64,000 nt of DNA from NCBI GenBank assembly GCA_963763135.1, contig CAVXNJ010000010.1, positions 62,001-126,000 of the forward strand. The letters run 5' to 3'. Positions 25,071 to 34,060 of this stretch are shown in pieces; within the stretch, counting starts at the first letter, position 1; each line of letters opens with the position of its first letter. Source of the stretch: JANMZO01 sp963763135 (lineage in GTDB: Bacteria > Actinomycetota > Acidimicrobiia > Acidimicrobiales > JANYDT01). The notes under the pieces are model-generated. The model was not told the origin of the DNA. It saw nothing but the letters and a program-made list of their open reading frames with translations, and ran no database searches. The translations under genes and the position numbers were made by a program.

Positions 25071-25301
25071 CTACCGGGCAAATCCGACTTTGCGTTCTTC
25101 GGCCTGCGCGCCCACTTCGATGTACGCGACCTTGGCCGACGGCACGCCGATCGTCTTGCCCTTCTTGTCGGTCAGCCAGAGCATGGCCGTGTCGTCGGCC
25201 AACGTTTTGGTGATGTCGGCCAGTACCTTGTCGCGATCGACTTCACCGAGGTCGAGATCGATCTCTTTTACGGACTGCGACACACCGATGCGGATTTCCA
25301 C
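25071..25301 (-). CDS. DUF3107 family small protein
   Basis: A 76-residue protein matching the actinobacterial DUF3107 family (mycobacterial TB9.4/Rv3208A type): it begins MEIRIGVSQSVKEIDLDLG and ends IEVGAQAEERKVGFAR, the conserved signature. No function is established; the fold is probably alpha/beta. It is just upstream of the Get3-like operon on the same strand and divergent from the acyl-CoA synthetase genes. Confidence 0.88.
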   Translation of the reverse strand: MEIRIGVSQSVKEIDLDLGEVDRDKVLADITKTLADDTAMLWLTDKKGKTIGVPSAKVAYIEVGAQAEERKVGFAR

Positions 25302-25469
25302 GAAAAACTCCTGAGGCCAAAAAGCGAGAGCCCAAATCCTACCGGTGGATCGGGTGTAGTGGCGCCTTCGGTGATCTTCGTGACCGGGTTCACGGCAAAA
25401 GAGGGCGCTCGACCCCTGCCAGCTGGCCGTCTGGGTGACGAGCCCGTTCTGGCTTTAGGATCACGTTCC

Positions 25470-26147
25470 GTGCCAACACTTTCGGAGTCACAGTCAAAAA
25501 CCCTCCTGCACGGCTACGGCGTGCCCATCGCCCAGGAGGAAGTCACGCATTCGGCATCGGAAGCGGCCGCAGCCGCGACCCGGATCGGATTTCCGGTCGT
25601 TGCCAAACTGGGTGGCGTTTCGATCGCACACAAAACCGAGCGGGGCCTGGTCAAGCTCAATCTGCGAGACGCAGCCGCGGTCGAGGCGGCTGCGGCCGAA
25701 TTGCTCGGAAAGGCCCGACCGGAAGACGGTGAAGTCCACGTGCTGGTCGCCCAGCAGGTCTCGGGTATCCGCGAGCTCATCGCCGGCGTCGTTCGCGACG
25801 CGCAGTTCGGGCCGTGCGTGATGCTCGGTGTCGGTGGGGTCCTGGCCGAGGCCCTGGCCGACGTGGCGTTCCGACCGGTACCACTGACCCGAATCGATGC
25901 CGACGAGCTGATCTCCGATCTTCACAGCCAGGCGCTGCTCGGGCCGCTCCGGGGTGAACCGGCGGTCGACCGCGAACGACTCATCGACGCGCTCGTCGGG
26001 TTGGGTCAGGCCGCGGTCGACGATCCCACCATTCAGTCCATCGACGTGAACCCGATGATCGTGTGCGACGGCGTTCCGATCGCCGTCGACGCACTCGTGG
26101 AAGTATCCGCCGCCGCTTCGTCGGCCACCTCGCACGGAGCCAAGTGA
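25470..26147 (+). CDS. ATP-grasp subunit of an ADP-forming acyl-CoA synthetase
   Basis: A 225-residue ATP-grasp_5 protein, the beta-type subunit of NDP-forming acetyl/acyl-CoA synthetase. It starts with SESQSKTLLHGYGVPI, continues with FPVVAKLGGVSIAHKTERGL (nucleotide-binding Lys and the conserved His-Lys-Thr) and ends with the Mg site SIDVNPMIV. The family interconverts acyl-CoA plus ADP and Pi with acid, CoA and ATP. The GTG at 25470 follows TTTAGGA; earlier in-frame codons lack similarity. The alpha-type subunit follows after 1 base, so the normally fused enzyme is split here. Confidence 0.88.
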   Translation: MPTLSESQSKTLLHGYGVPIAQEEVTHSASEAAAAATRIGFPVVAKLGGVSIAHKTERGLVKLNLRDAAAVEAAAAELLGKARPEDGEVHVLVAQQVSGIRELIAGVVRDAQFGPCVMLGVGGVLAEALADVAFRPVPLTRIDADELISDLHSQALLGPLRGEPAVDRERLIDALVGLGQAAVDDPTIQSIDVNPMIVCDGVPIAVDALVEVSAAASSATSHGAK

Positions 26148-26148
26148 C

Positions 26149-27621
26149 ATGAGCACCTACACCGCAGAGCAGTTCTCCGCACTCTTCGACCCCAAAGGCG
26201 TGATCGTCGCCGGCGCTTCGAGCCATCCGGGGAAATTCGGGTTCACGACCCTGCACAACATTCTCGCTTCGGGCTATCAGGGAAAGGTCTTCGCCACGAA
26301 CCGCGAAGGCGAGTCAATCCTCGGCATCATCACGCTTCGCTCCGTCGATGAGGTGCCCGCCGGAGCCGCCGATCTCATTGTGATCTGCACCCCGGCTTCG
26401 ACCAACCCCGACATCCTGCGGTCGGCCGCGGCGAAAGGCGTGCGGGCCGCGTTCATCACGTCGGCCGGTTACCGAGAAGCCGGACCCGAGGGGCAGGCTG
26501 CGGAGACCGCTCTCGTGGCGCTGGGCCACGAACTCGGCATGATCGTCGCCGGGCCCAACGGGCAGGGCCTCATCTCCACTCCGTCAAAGCTATGCGCGCA
26601 GATTGTTGCTCCATACCCAACTGCCGGTCGCATCGGCATTGCGTCGCAGTCGGGCAATTTCGTTTCTTCGTTCATGAACTACTCGCTGCAGACCGGCGTC
26701 GGAATCTCGCGCGCGGTGAGCGCCGGCAACGCCGCGGCCGTGGGAGTGGCCGACTACCTCGACTTCTACGCCGACGACCCGGAGACCGCTGTGGGACTCG
26801 CCTACATGGAAAACGTCGACGACGGTCGAGGCCTGGTCGACCGACTCAAGCAGGTTTCGATGAAGAAGCCGCTCGTCGTGTTGAAGGGTGGAGCAACCGA
26901 GGCCGGCCAGCAGGCCGCGGCATCGCACACCGGGGCGTTGGCATCGGCTGACCGGGTGTTCGACGGCGCGATCAAATCCGCCGGCGTACTACGTGCCGCG
27001 TCGGTGGAAGAGGCCTACGACACCGCCGCGACGTTTGCGACCCAGCCCCTGCCCAAGGGTCCGAATGTCGCGGTCATCACGACGGCCGGCGGCTGGGGCG
27101 TGGTCACCGCAGACGCAATTGCCCGGTCATCGCTCACCCTCATGAAGCTTCCCCTCGACCTGCTGGCGGCGATCGACACGAAGCTTCCACCCCGTTGGAG
27201 CAAGTCGAACCCGATCGACCTCGCCGGGGGCGAAACGCGTGACACGATCCCCGAAGTGCTGGAGTTGGTCGCCGCCCACCCCGATGTGCACTCGATCGTG
27301 TACCTCGGGCTTGGCATCCAGTCGAACACTGCACGGCTCATGCGTTCCGGGCCGTACTACCCGGATTTCGGAATCGACCGGATCGTCGACTTCCACGAAC
27401 GCCAGGATCGTCGCTTCGCCGAAATGGCCGCAGAACTTTCGACCCGCTACGACAAGCCGATTCTGACGTGCACCGAGCTAGCCGTCGCCGATCCCTCGAA
27501 CGCCGGACCGGCCGCCGTCCGAGCAAGCGGGCGTCTCTGTTATCCGTCGTCGAATCGCGCCGTCGTCGCTCTCGACCATATGTGGCATTACGTGCAGTGG
27601 CGCCAGCGCCGAGAGGTCTGA
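26149..27621 (+). CDS. CoA-binding/ligase subunit of an ADP-forming acyl-CoA synthetase
   Basis: A 490-residue alpha-type subunit: N-terminal CoA-binding Rossmann domain (FDPKGVIVAGASSHPGKFG), succinyl-CoA-ligase-like domains (GIASQSGNFVSSFM) and the phospho-His loop ASHTGALASADRVFDG (about residue 262), then a ligase-associated C-terminal domain (VITTAGGWGVVTAD). All landmarks of the Acd/AcsA-type ADP-forming family are present. It starts one base after the ATP-grasp gene stop, so both form one enzyme. The physiological acid cannot be deduced. A GCGCGC palindrome (26590-26603) lies inside, using the rare Leu codon CTA. Confidence 0.88.
   Translation: MSTYTAEQFSALFDPKGVIVAGASSHPGKFGFTTLHNILASGYQGKVFATNREGESILGIITLRSVDEVPAGAADLIVICTPASTNPDILRSAAAKGVRAAFITSAGYREAGPEGQAAETALVALGHELGMIVAGPNGQGLISTPSKLCAQIVAPYPTAGRIGIASQSGNFVSSFMNYSLQTGVGISRAVSAGNAAAVGVADYLDFYADDPETAVGLAYMENVDDGRGLVDRLKQVSMKKPLVVLKGGATEAGQQAAASHTGALASADRVFDGAIKSAGVLRAASVEEAYDTAATFATQPLPKGPNVAVITTAGGWGVVTADAIARSSLTLMKLPLDLLAAIDTKLPPRWSKSNPIDLAGGETRDTIPEVLELVAAHPDVHSIVYLGLGIQSNTARLMRSGPYYPDFGIDRIVDFHERQDRRFAEMAAELSTRYDKPILTCTELAVADPSNAGPAAVRASGRLCYPSSNRAVVALDHMWHYVQWRQRREV
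26590..26603. repeat. Intragenic GCGCGC palindrome, site 4
   Basis: CTATGCGCGCAGAT inside the acyl-CoA synthetase alpha gene, core fit exact. Confidence 0.55.
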
Positions 27622-27636
27622 GCGCCGAGAGGCGCT
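27621..27636. terminator. Short hairpin between convergent genes
   Basis: AGCGCC (27621-27626) pairs with GGCGCT (27631-27636) around GAGA, between the synthetase stop and the HIT-gene stop. No U-run, so only a candidate. Confidence 0.4.
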
Positions 27637-27640
27637 GACG

Positions 27641-28090
27641 TCAGTCCGCTCCATTCGGCCCGTGCAGTCCGGGCGGAATCGCTGCGGTAATCGCCGCGGC
27701 GAGGGTGACCATCTCGTCGGCTGAGGCATATTTCTGTCGGGGCCAGTAGAAGCCGCGAAGCCCGTCCTTGCGGCGTCGTGGGACGACGTGCACATGCAGA
27801 TGCGGCACGCTCTGGCTGATCGTGTTGTTCATCGAAACCCAGGTGCCGTCGGCCGCCATCGCATCTTTTACGCCGACCGCTATGCGCTGCGCCGCCAGAA
27901 ACACGTCATTGACGGCCTGCGGCGGCAGGTCGGTCAGCGTCTCGTGATGTTCGCGCGGCACCACGAGCACGTGGCCGGGGAACACCGGCGATGCGTCGAG
28001 AAACGCCAACACCGTGGGCTCGTCGAGCACGACGGCAGCCGGAATCGATCCGGCGACAATCGAACAGAACACGCACGGTTTGGTCGGCAC
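27641..28090 (-). CDS. HIT-family nucleotide hydrolase/transferase
   Basis: A 149-residue histidine-triad protein. The N-terminal CVFCSIVAGSIPA carries the CxxC zinc pair of the Hint/Fhit-like branch, the middle has PGHVLVVPREHHETL, and the active site is SVPHLHVHVVPRR (about residues 95-107), the H-x-H-x-H-xx motif. Such proteins cleave nucleoside phosphoramidates or dinucleoside polyphosphates. The gene converges with the acyl-CoA synthetase unit and lies 18 bases after the YcaQ-like gene on the same strand. Confidence 0.92.
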   Translation of the reverse strand: MPTKPCVFCSIVAGSIPAAVVLDEPTVLAFLDASPVFPGHVLVVPREHHETLTDLPPQAVNDVFLAAQRIAVGVKDAMAADGTWVSMNNTISQSVPHLHVHVVPRRRKDGLRGFYWPRQKYASADEMVTLAAAITAAIPPGLHGPNGAD

Positions 28091-28108
28091 GCAACCAGTA
28101 TCGCCTTG

Positions 28109-29326
28109 TCAGCCGACCGCCTTCGACAACGCACGGGCCAGGTCACCTTTTGGTTTCACCACTACCCGCTCCAGCTCCAGCCAGGCCGCCATCAGTGACA
28201 GTTCCTCGGCCAACTCAGCCGCCACATAGTTCTCGTCGATTCCCAGTTCACCCCACGATGCTTGGACCAGCAGCGCTCCGTTGTGGCGATCCGCTTTGAG
28301 GTCGACCCGGGCCTGAAGTGAGTCGCCCAGGAGGAACGGCAAAACATAGTAACCATGCTTACGTTTTTCCTGAGGGACGTAGATCTCGATGCGGTAGTGG
28401 AATCCGAAGAGTTTCTCGGTGCGGTCGCGCTCCCAAACCAGCGAGTCGAAGGGCGACAACAGGGCCCGCGCGGCGACGTTTCGAGGCTGGCGAGCCGTCG
28501 GGTCCATATACAGCTGGTCACTCCAGCCGGGGACGGACACCGCAACAAGCTCGCCGGTCTCGACCAACTCGTGAATCAGCGGGCGCGTTGTGGTGATCTT
28601 CTGGCGGTGGTAGTCGGCCAGGTCCTTCGCGGAGCCGATGCCCATGGCGCGGATCGCGATCCGCAGCAGCTCACATCGCGCATCGTGTTCGTCGACGAAC
28701 GGATGGTCGACCACGTGGGAAGGAAACAGGCGCTCGGGTAGGTCGTATTCACGCTCGAAACCCGCCCGGCGCCGACGGCCCGCCACTTCTCCGCCCCAAA
28801 ACAGTGTCTCGATGCCGAGTTTGGCATCGTCCCAACGCCATCCCCAGTGGTCGCCGACCTGCCCGACCCGCATCGAGAGTTCACTCGCCGCTACAGGTCC
28901 CCGACCCGCAACCTCTTGAAGAATCTGTTCCAGCAACTGGGGTTGCTGCTGACGGAAACGCGCAATGCCACCCCAGACGGGGTAGGTTCCGGCGCGAATC
29001 TGCTCCTTCTTCCAACGGAACAGCGGCTCGTGGGCTATTGGGAGAATCGAAGCCTCGTGCGCCCAGTACTCGAAGAGTTCGCCGTCGGCCTCCATTGAGC
29101 GCAGGATGTGGCGCGGGTGGTTGCCGAGTCGGGCGAACAGCGGGAGCTCTTCGCTTCGAGCGAGCACGTTGACCGAGTCGACCTGAATGATCCCGATCCG
29201 GTCCAACACTTTTCGCACATGACGACGGTCAACGCGTCCGGTCGGCCGTGGATCAGCAAATCCCTGGGCGGCGAGCGCAATGCGACGCGCTTTAACCAGC
29301 GGAATGGTGGGGTGGGCATTCGTCAT
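28109..29326 (-). CDS. YcaQ/AlkX-like winged-helix DNA glycosylase
   Basis: A 405-residue HTH_42 (DUF1006) protein. The catalytic QxD motif is seen in IGIIQVDSVNVLARSEELP (about residues 44-62), followed by FEYWAHEASILPI and the C-terminal segments LLSPFDSLVWERDRTEKLFG and YYVLPFLLGD, which are characteristic. Characterised members excise crosslinked or bulky alkylated purines from DNA. Full length for the family. It is divergent from the acyltransferase and may share a transcript with the HIT gene. Confidence 0.9.
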   Translation of the reverse strand: MTNAHPTIPLVKARRIALAAQGFADPRPTGRVDRRHVRKVLDRIGIIQVDSVNVLARSEELPLFARLGNHPRHILRSMEADGELFEYWAHEASILPIAHEPLFRWKKEQIRAGTYPVWGGIARFRQQQPQLLEQILQEVAGRGPVAASELSMRVGQVGDHWGWRWDDAKLGIETLFWGGEVAGRRRRAGFEREYDLPERLFPSHVVDHPFVDEHDARCELLRIAIRAMGIGSAKDLADYHRQKITTTRPLIHELVETGELVAVSVPGWSDQLYMDPTARQPRNVAARALLSPFDSLVWERDRTEKLFGFHYRIEIYVPQEKRKHGYYVLPFLLGDSLQARVDLKADRHNGALLVQASWGELGIDENYVAAELAEELSLMAAWLELERVVVKPKGDLARALSKAVG

Positions 29327-29588
29327 AGATGACCGGCCACACTAACGGCCCGGTTCGTCCGGACTCCGTTTCGTCACGCAGGTCCAAAGGTTGTCCGGTT
29401 GGGCGATCGCCGCCCCAAAACGTGTCCTAACCGTCCGAGCACGGCCAGACCCGCCTGGTCGAACACCAGGGACATGTGGCCTATTCACCCCAGGTTGAAA
29501 CGACCGAAACAAACGGAACTTTGGGTCTAACGGCTCGCTTTTGCCCGCTATTAGTGATATTGCCCCTGAGTCTCTGTACGCTACGAAT

Positions 29589-30750
29589 ATGACGACGGTA
29601 GAGAGCGCGGTGGGTTCGCATGTACTTCGAGAGAGTGCCCCGACCGCCCTGCCCAGCCTCCGTGGCCAGCGAATTGTCTCATTGGACGGAATTCGGGCGA
29701 TCGCTGTCGGTCTCGTCATTGCGTATCACTTCAAGCTCCCGGGCTCGCGTCACGGCTACGTAGGCGTCGACGTCTTCTTCACGTTAAGTGGTTTTTTGAT
29801 CACCGGTCTATTCGTCGAAGAGCATCTCCAAAGCGGATCAATCCGGATCACCAAGTTCCTCTGGCGACGGGCACGTCGATTGTGGCCGGAAGCGCTGATG
29901 GTGGTGATATTCGCCGTAGTGGCGAACCGACTCCTTTTGAAGGGACGCGGACAAGTTCGTAGACACCATGGGTGTCGCGACGCTGCTCGAGGTTTCGAAC
30001 TGGTGGAAGGTCTCGAGCGGCCACGCTTCTGAGCTGCTCGGGCAAATGTGGTCTTTCTCCGTTGAGGAGCAGTTCTACTTGGTGTGGCCGTTCGTCGTTT
30101 TTTGGGCGGTGAGTCGAAAGGGCCCCTGGAAGGGTCGACATCCGGTTCGGGCAATTTCGATCGTCTCGTTCGTGCTGCTCATGGCTTCGCTGGTTGAGGC
30201 AACGGTGCTTCGGATCGACCGGGTTTCGTACGAGCGGTTGTACTTTGGAACCGACACGCGAGGAGCGCAACTGCTGATCGGTGCGTTGTTCTACTGCGTG
30301 CTTCGCGGCTATCCCGTCCAGCTTCGGAAGTTGGCTACGTCGGGTATCGGATGGCTAGCCCTCGCCGGCCTGATGCTCCTCGCGTTCCACAACCCGCAAT
30401 CCGGTAAAGCGTTCCTTGACACCATGGGCTCGCTGTTGCCGCAGTTGATCACGTGCCTGCTCCTCGACCAGTGTCTGCTTCGAAAAGAAGGCGTGCTCTC
30501 GCAAGTTCTCAGTAGCAAACCGCTCGTCGCAATCGGTCAACTTTCCTACGGTCTCTATATCTGGCACTACCCGATCCTGTACATCGCGAAACAGCGGATG
30601 CCAGGACCGAAGTGGGTCGTCCTGACCGCCACGCTTGTGGCCACGACCATCGCGGCAATTTCGAGCCGTGAGCTGACGACTCGGCTCCTGTCCTATCGCC
30701 GCCATAAGGTCGTCGCTCCTGCGGAGTCGGCGATCAGCCCGACCGCGTAA
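29589..30750 (+). pseudogene. Acyltransferase family 3 membrane protein, frameshifted
   Basis: An OafA/YrhL-type O-acyltransferase split by one frame break. The first frame (29589 on) has LDGIRAIAVGLVIAYHFKLP (catalytic His) and GYVGVDVFFTLSGFLITGL, then RRARRLWPE. The frame is lost near 29940, in AAGGGA; one extra G there restores KGDADKFVDTMGVATLLEV and joins the second frame, which has WSFSVEEQFYLVWPFVV and the later helices, ending at 30750. With the repair the protein is about 388 residues and complete. It would modify a surface glycan or lipid. Read as a slipped homopolymer: real mutation or sequence error. Confidence 0.82.
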
Positions 30751-30810
30751 GTCGCACACCGGTGGTCGGCCGGTAATCGTTCACGATCCTCTGTTTCAGG
30801 ACCGTCCGTT

Positions 30811-30830
30811 TCAGCACCCCCGGGTGCTGA
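30811..30830. terminator. Hairpin between acyltransferase and potC
   Basis: TCAGCACCC (30811-30819) pairs perfectly with GGGTGCTGA (30822-30830) between two convergent genes, 4 bases before the potC stop. Probably a bidirectional terminator; no U-run. Confidence 0.6.
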
Positions 30831-30833
30831 TGC

Positions 30834-31712
30834 CTAGTTGAGTCGCGCTTTGCGGCGTTGCACCATCAGCCCGATGACCGACAGGATCACGCTCACCAGC
30901 AGTACGCCGGTACCGAACACGTTGATCTGGGGCGGGATCGATGATCGCTTCGTCGTCCACACCTGAATCGGAAACGTCGCTTTGGTCCCGGAGTTGAGGT
31001 ACGTGATGATGAAGTCGTCGAGTGACAGTGCGAACGTCAACAGTCCGGCCGCGGCGACGCCGGGCGCAATGATCGGAAGCGTGACCCGGGTGAACGTGCG
31101 CCAGGGGTTGGCGCCAAGGTCCGCTGCCGCCTCTTCGAGTCTCCAGTCAAACCCGCGGATGCGGGCCTTCACGGTCGTGGCCACGTAGCTCACGCAGAAC
31201 ATCACGTGGGCGATCACGATCGTCCAGAAGCCGCGGTCGACGTTGGCTGTAACGAACAGGGTGAGCAGCGAGAAACCGAGAACCACTTCAGGCATGGTGA
31301 GCGGAAGCACCAACAACATGTTGACGAGACCCTTGCCTTTGAACCGGTACTTCACGATGGCGAGCGACATCATCGTGCCCAGCACGATCGCGGTGACGGT
31401 CACGACCGCAGCAATCCGAATCGAATACAGGAACGAATCGGTCAGGTCCTTGTACTTGAACGGGTCCTTCCACGCATTGAGACTGAAACGACCCCACTGA
31501 TAGTTGTAGCGACCGGTTTTGAATGTTTCGACCCCGCCCGTTTGCACGACCCGACCGGGTTCGTTGAACGAGAACACCACGATGACGATGATCGGGAGAA
31601 AGAGATAGCCGAGCGCGAGGAAGGCCCAGATGTTGAGCGCTTTCGCAGCGACGCGCCCGCGAAAGGTTCGGACCGCGCCTCCGGCGTGTCGGGTCACCAC
31701 TGCGGAACTCAT
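30834..31712 (-). CDS. potC: Polyamine ABC transporter permease, PotC-type
   Basis: A 292-residue inner-membrane permease with six predicted helices and the ABC coupling loop EEAAADLGANPWRTFTRVTL (EAA motif, about residues 190-209). It resembles PotC of spermidine/putrescine importers, including the SFNEPGR segment after helix 1 and the SLDDFIITYLNSG region. It overlaps the end of potB by 4 bases and is the last gene of potA-potD-potB-potC. Substrate assignment is by family and gene order. Confidence 0.92.
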   Translation of the reverse strand: MSSAVVTRHAGGAVRTFRGRVAAKALNIWAFLALGYLFLPIIVIVVFSFNEPGRVVQTGGVETFKTGRYNYQWGRFSLNAWKDPFKYKDLTDSFLYSIRIAAVVTVTAIVLGTMMSLAIVKYRFKGKGLVNMLLVLPLTMPEVVLGFSLLTLFVTANVDRGFWTIVIAHVMFCVSYVATTVKARIRGFDWRLEEAAADLGANPWRTFTRVTLPIIAPGVAAAGLLTFALSLDDFIITYLNSGTKATFPIQVWTTKRSSIPPQINVFGTGVLLVSVILSVIGLMVQRRKARLN

Positions 31713-32542
31713 ACGAGTTCCTCGGTTCCGAGCAGCCGAGCGTACGCAAGCACACCGATCAGTATCAGCAACATCAGCACAAACGACAGAGCAGACATCT
31801 GCGGTCGAAACACTTCCAGCTGAAAGTTCCGTTCGATGACATTGCCGATCATCCGCTGACGGTCTCCACCGAGCAGGTCGGCATTGACAAAGTCACCGCA
31901 GGCGGGGATGAACGTGAGGAGACTGCCGGCGAACACGCCGGGCAACGACAGCGGCAGCGTCACCCGAAGGAACGTCTGGCGACCGTTGGCATACAGATCG
32001 GGTGCTGCTTCGAGCAAACGTTTGTCGATCTTCTCGAGGCTCACGTAGATCGGGAGCACCATGAACGGGAGGAAGTTGTACAGAAGAGCGCCGACGACGG
32101 CGAAGCTCGTGTTGAGGATTTCCCCGTTCTTCGACAGCAGACCCGTCCACCGCATGAATCCGGCCACCGGCCCATCGGAGAACAGCAGGATCTTCCAGGC
32201 GAGTGTGCGGATCAGGTACGTCGTGAAGAACGGAAGCACCACGAGTGCCAGGAGGACGTTCTTGTACCTTCCCCCCTTCATGGCGATGAAGTACGCAAGC
32301 GGATACCCGATCGCCACCGCCAGAACTGTCGCGACTAGCGCAAAGATAAACGTGCGGCCGATGACTTCTTTGTAGTTGTAGAAGACATCAGAAAAGTTCG
32401 TGAGTCCGCCACTCTTCAGCGACTCACGACCGAGGCTGAACAGCGGGATGACAAAGAAAAACACGAGCCACAACAGGCCCGGCGCCAACAGAGCCCAGGG
32501 AATCCAGGGCTTTGTTATGCGTCCTTCATGCGCTTCGGCCAT
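31709..32542 (-). CDS. potB: Polyamine ABC transporter permease, PotB-type
   Basis: A 277-residue permease paired with potC. Six helices, with the EAA coupling loop LLEAAPDLYANGRQTFLRVT (about residues 176-195) and the conserved IPACGDFVNADLLGG segment typical of PotB. Its stop overlaps the potC start, and it begins 75 bases after the potD stop. Together with potC it forms the membrane channel energised by PotA. Confidence 0.92.
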   Translation of the reverse strand: MAEAHEGRITKPWIPWALLAPGLLWLVFFFVIPLFSLGRESLKSGGLTNFSDVFYNYKEVIGRTFIFALVATVLAVAIGYPLAYFIAMKGGRYKNVLLALVVLPFFTTYLIRTLAWKILLFSDGPVAGFMRWTGLLSKNGEILNTSFAVVGALLYNFLPFMVLPIYVSLEKIDKRLLEAAPDLYANGRQTFLRVTLPLSLPGVFAGSLLTFIPACGDFVNADLLGGDRQRMIGNVIERNFQLEVFRPQMSALSFVLMLLILIGVLAYARLLGTEELV

Positions 32543-32616
32543 CGTCGGGATTGTGCCTCTCCGGGTAGCAGGGGTGAAGAGCCGATGGGAGCAGCACGCT
32601 CACATCACAAACTCGT

Positions 32617-33795
32617 TCAGGATCCGATGGCGTCAGCCCAGGCGATGTCGAGCGGTTCGAACTCGGCGTCGGTGAAGGAGGCGAACTCGTAGAGCTTGGT
32701 TTCGGCGGGTGGATTGATCACCGGGTTCTTCGCGGCGTCGGCACTCATGTTGTCGCCGGCACCCTTCACCGGAGAGACATAGGAGATGGCTTCGAACAGC
32801 GGCCCGGAGACCTTCGGGTCGTAGAGGTAGTTCATCCACGCGGCAGCTGCGGCGGTGTCGCCGCCCTTCGGAATGATCATCGTGTCGACGAAGCTCATGC
32901 CCTGGTTACCCGGAAGGACCCACTTGATATCGGGGTTGTCACCCTGGAGGGCGACGACGTCGCCGGACCACGCGATGCACGCCCAGGTGTCGCCGGTTCC
33001 GAGGTCTTCGATATAGCTGTTGCCGGTGATCTTGCGGAAGAACCCGTCTTCGCGGAGCTTCTTCACCTTGGCCATCGCTGCGGTGATCTGGTCAACCGTG
33101 GCCTTGTCGGGCTCGATGCCGTCGGCCAGCAGGAAGGTGCCGACCGTGTCGCGCAACTCAGACAACACCGTGATCTTGCCGGACAGTTCCGGTTTCAGCA
33201 TGTCGGCCAGCGAGGTGATCTCAAAGCCGATCTTGCTCGGGTTGTAGGCGATGCCGACCTGGCCGATCGCGTAGGGCAGCGAGTACTTCCGGCCCGGATC
33301 CCACGACGGGTTGGCCAGGCTGTCGGCCAGATTGACCCGGTTAGGCACGAGGTCGGCCGGAATCTCTTCGACCCAACCCTTCTCAATCCACCGGGCGCAC
33401 ATCCAACTCGTCGGCAGGGCCACGTCGAAGCCGATCGACTCGCCCTTTTCCAGAAGTGGCTGGTACTTCGTGGTGAAGGAGTTGTTGTCGTCGATGGCCA
33501 ACTTGTAGTCGACCTGACGACCGGTGGCCTTCACGAAGTTGGCGATCGTCGCGGCCTTCGTGGGGTTCTGGTCGTCTTCGATGTAGAAAGGCCAACTGGC
33601 GATACGAACCTTGGCCAGATCACCCGTGCCCGACGCAGCGCCCGAAGTGTCGGTCGCTCCTGCCGCCGAGTCCGACGAGCCTGACGAAGAATCGGACTTC
33701 TTGCTTCCTCCGCACGCCGCGAGGAAGGCGGGGCCGCCGAGAGCGGCGGCCGCAGAGCCGAGAAGGAAATGGCGGCGCGAAATCGGCTGGCCCAT
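32617..33795 (-). CDS. potD: Polyamine-binding lipoprotein, PotD-type
   Basis: A 392-residue solute-binding protein for the polyamine importer. The start at 33795 has GGAGC 8 bases upstream. The N-terminus is a Tat-type lipoprotein signal: SRRHFLLG followed by a hydrophobic stretch and lipobox LAAC (Cys about 28), then a Ser-rich tether. The mature part has the extracellular binding-protein fold with WPFYIEDDQNPTK, GFDVALPTSWM and GDTWACIAWSGD. Direct repeats lie between it and potA. Family members bind spermidine or putrescine; other polyamines are possible. Confidence 0.92.
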   Translation of the reverse strand: MGQPISRRHFLLGSAAAALGGPAFLAACGGSKKSDSSSGSSDSAAGATDTSGAASGTGDLAKVRIASWPFYIEDDQNPTKAATIANFVKATGRQVDYKLAIDDNNSFTTKYQPLLEKGESIGFDVALPTSWMCARWIEKGWVEEIPADLVPNRVNLADSLANPSWDPGRKYSLPYAIGQVGIAYNPSKIGFEITSLADMLKPELSGKITVLSELRDTVGTFLLADGIEPDKATVDQITAAMAKVKKLREDGFFRKITGNSYIEDLGTGDTWACIAWSGDVVALQGDNPDIKWVLPGNQGMSFVDTMIIPKGGDTAAAAAWMNYLYDPKVSGPLFEAISYVSPVKGAGDNMSADAAKNPVINPPAETKLYEFASFTDAEFEPLDIAWADAIGS

Positions 33796-33912
33796 GAGGT
33801 TGCTCCAAAATGACGTGTGGTGGGTCGGTGCGTTTCCGTCGAGAAAGAAGCCCTGAGGATACTTCACCCGTCCTGCTGAACGTGAACGGAGGAGGGCCGT
33901 TCCCCGGTCTGG

Positions 33913-33985
33913 AAACGAGGTCTTAATACGAGGTCTTACTACGAGGTCTTACTACTGCGCATACGAGGTCTTACTACTGAGCGCC
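33913..33985. repeat. Four direct repeats ACGAGGTCTTA upstream of potD
   Basis: The unit ACGAGGTCTTA(C/A) occurs four times within about 70 bp in the 265-bp gap between potA and potD; coordinates are approximate. The last two copies are each followed by CTACTG. They could be an operator array or simple slippage repeats. Confidence 0.6.
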
Positions 33986-34060
33986 GACGGTCGGTTAGCT
34001 AGCTTTCCGATGTTCAACCGTGTCCGTTGCCCAGCCCGGCTGCTGATCGTCGGCTGAGCG

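Noticed and set aside
33950..33970. Extra copy of the GCGCGC palindrome near the potD repeats (CTACTGCGCATACG)
   Set aside because: Only GCGC, not GCGCGC; kept out of the motif list.
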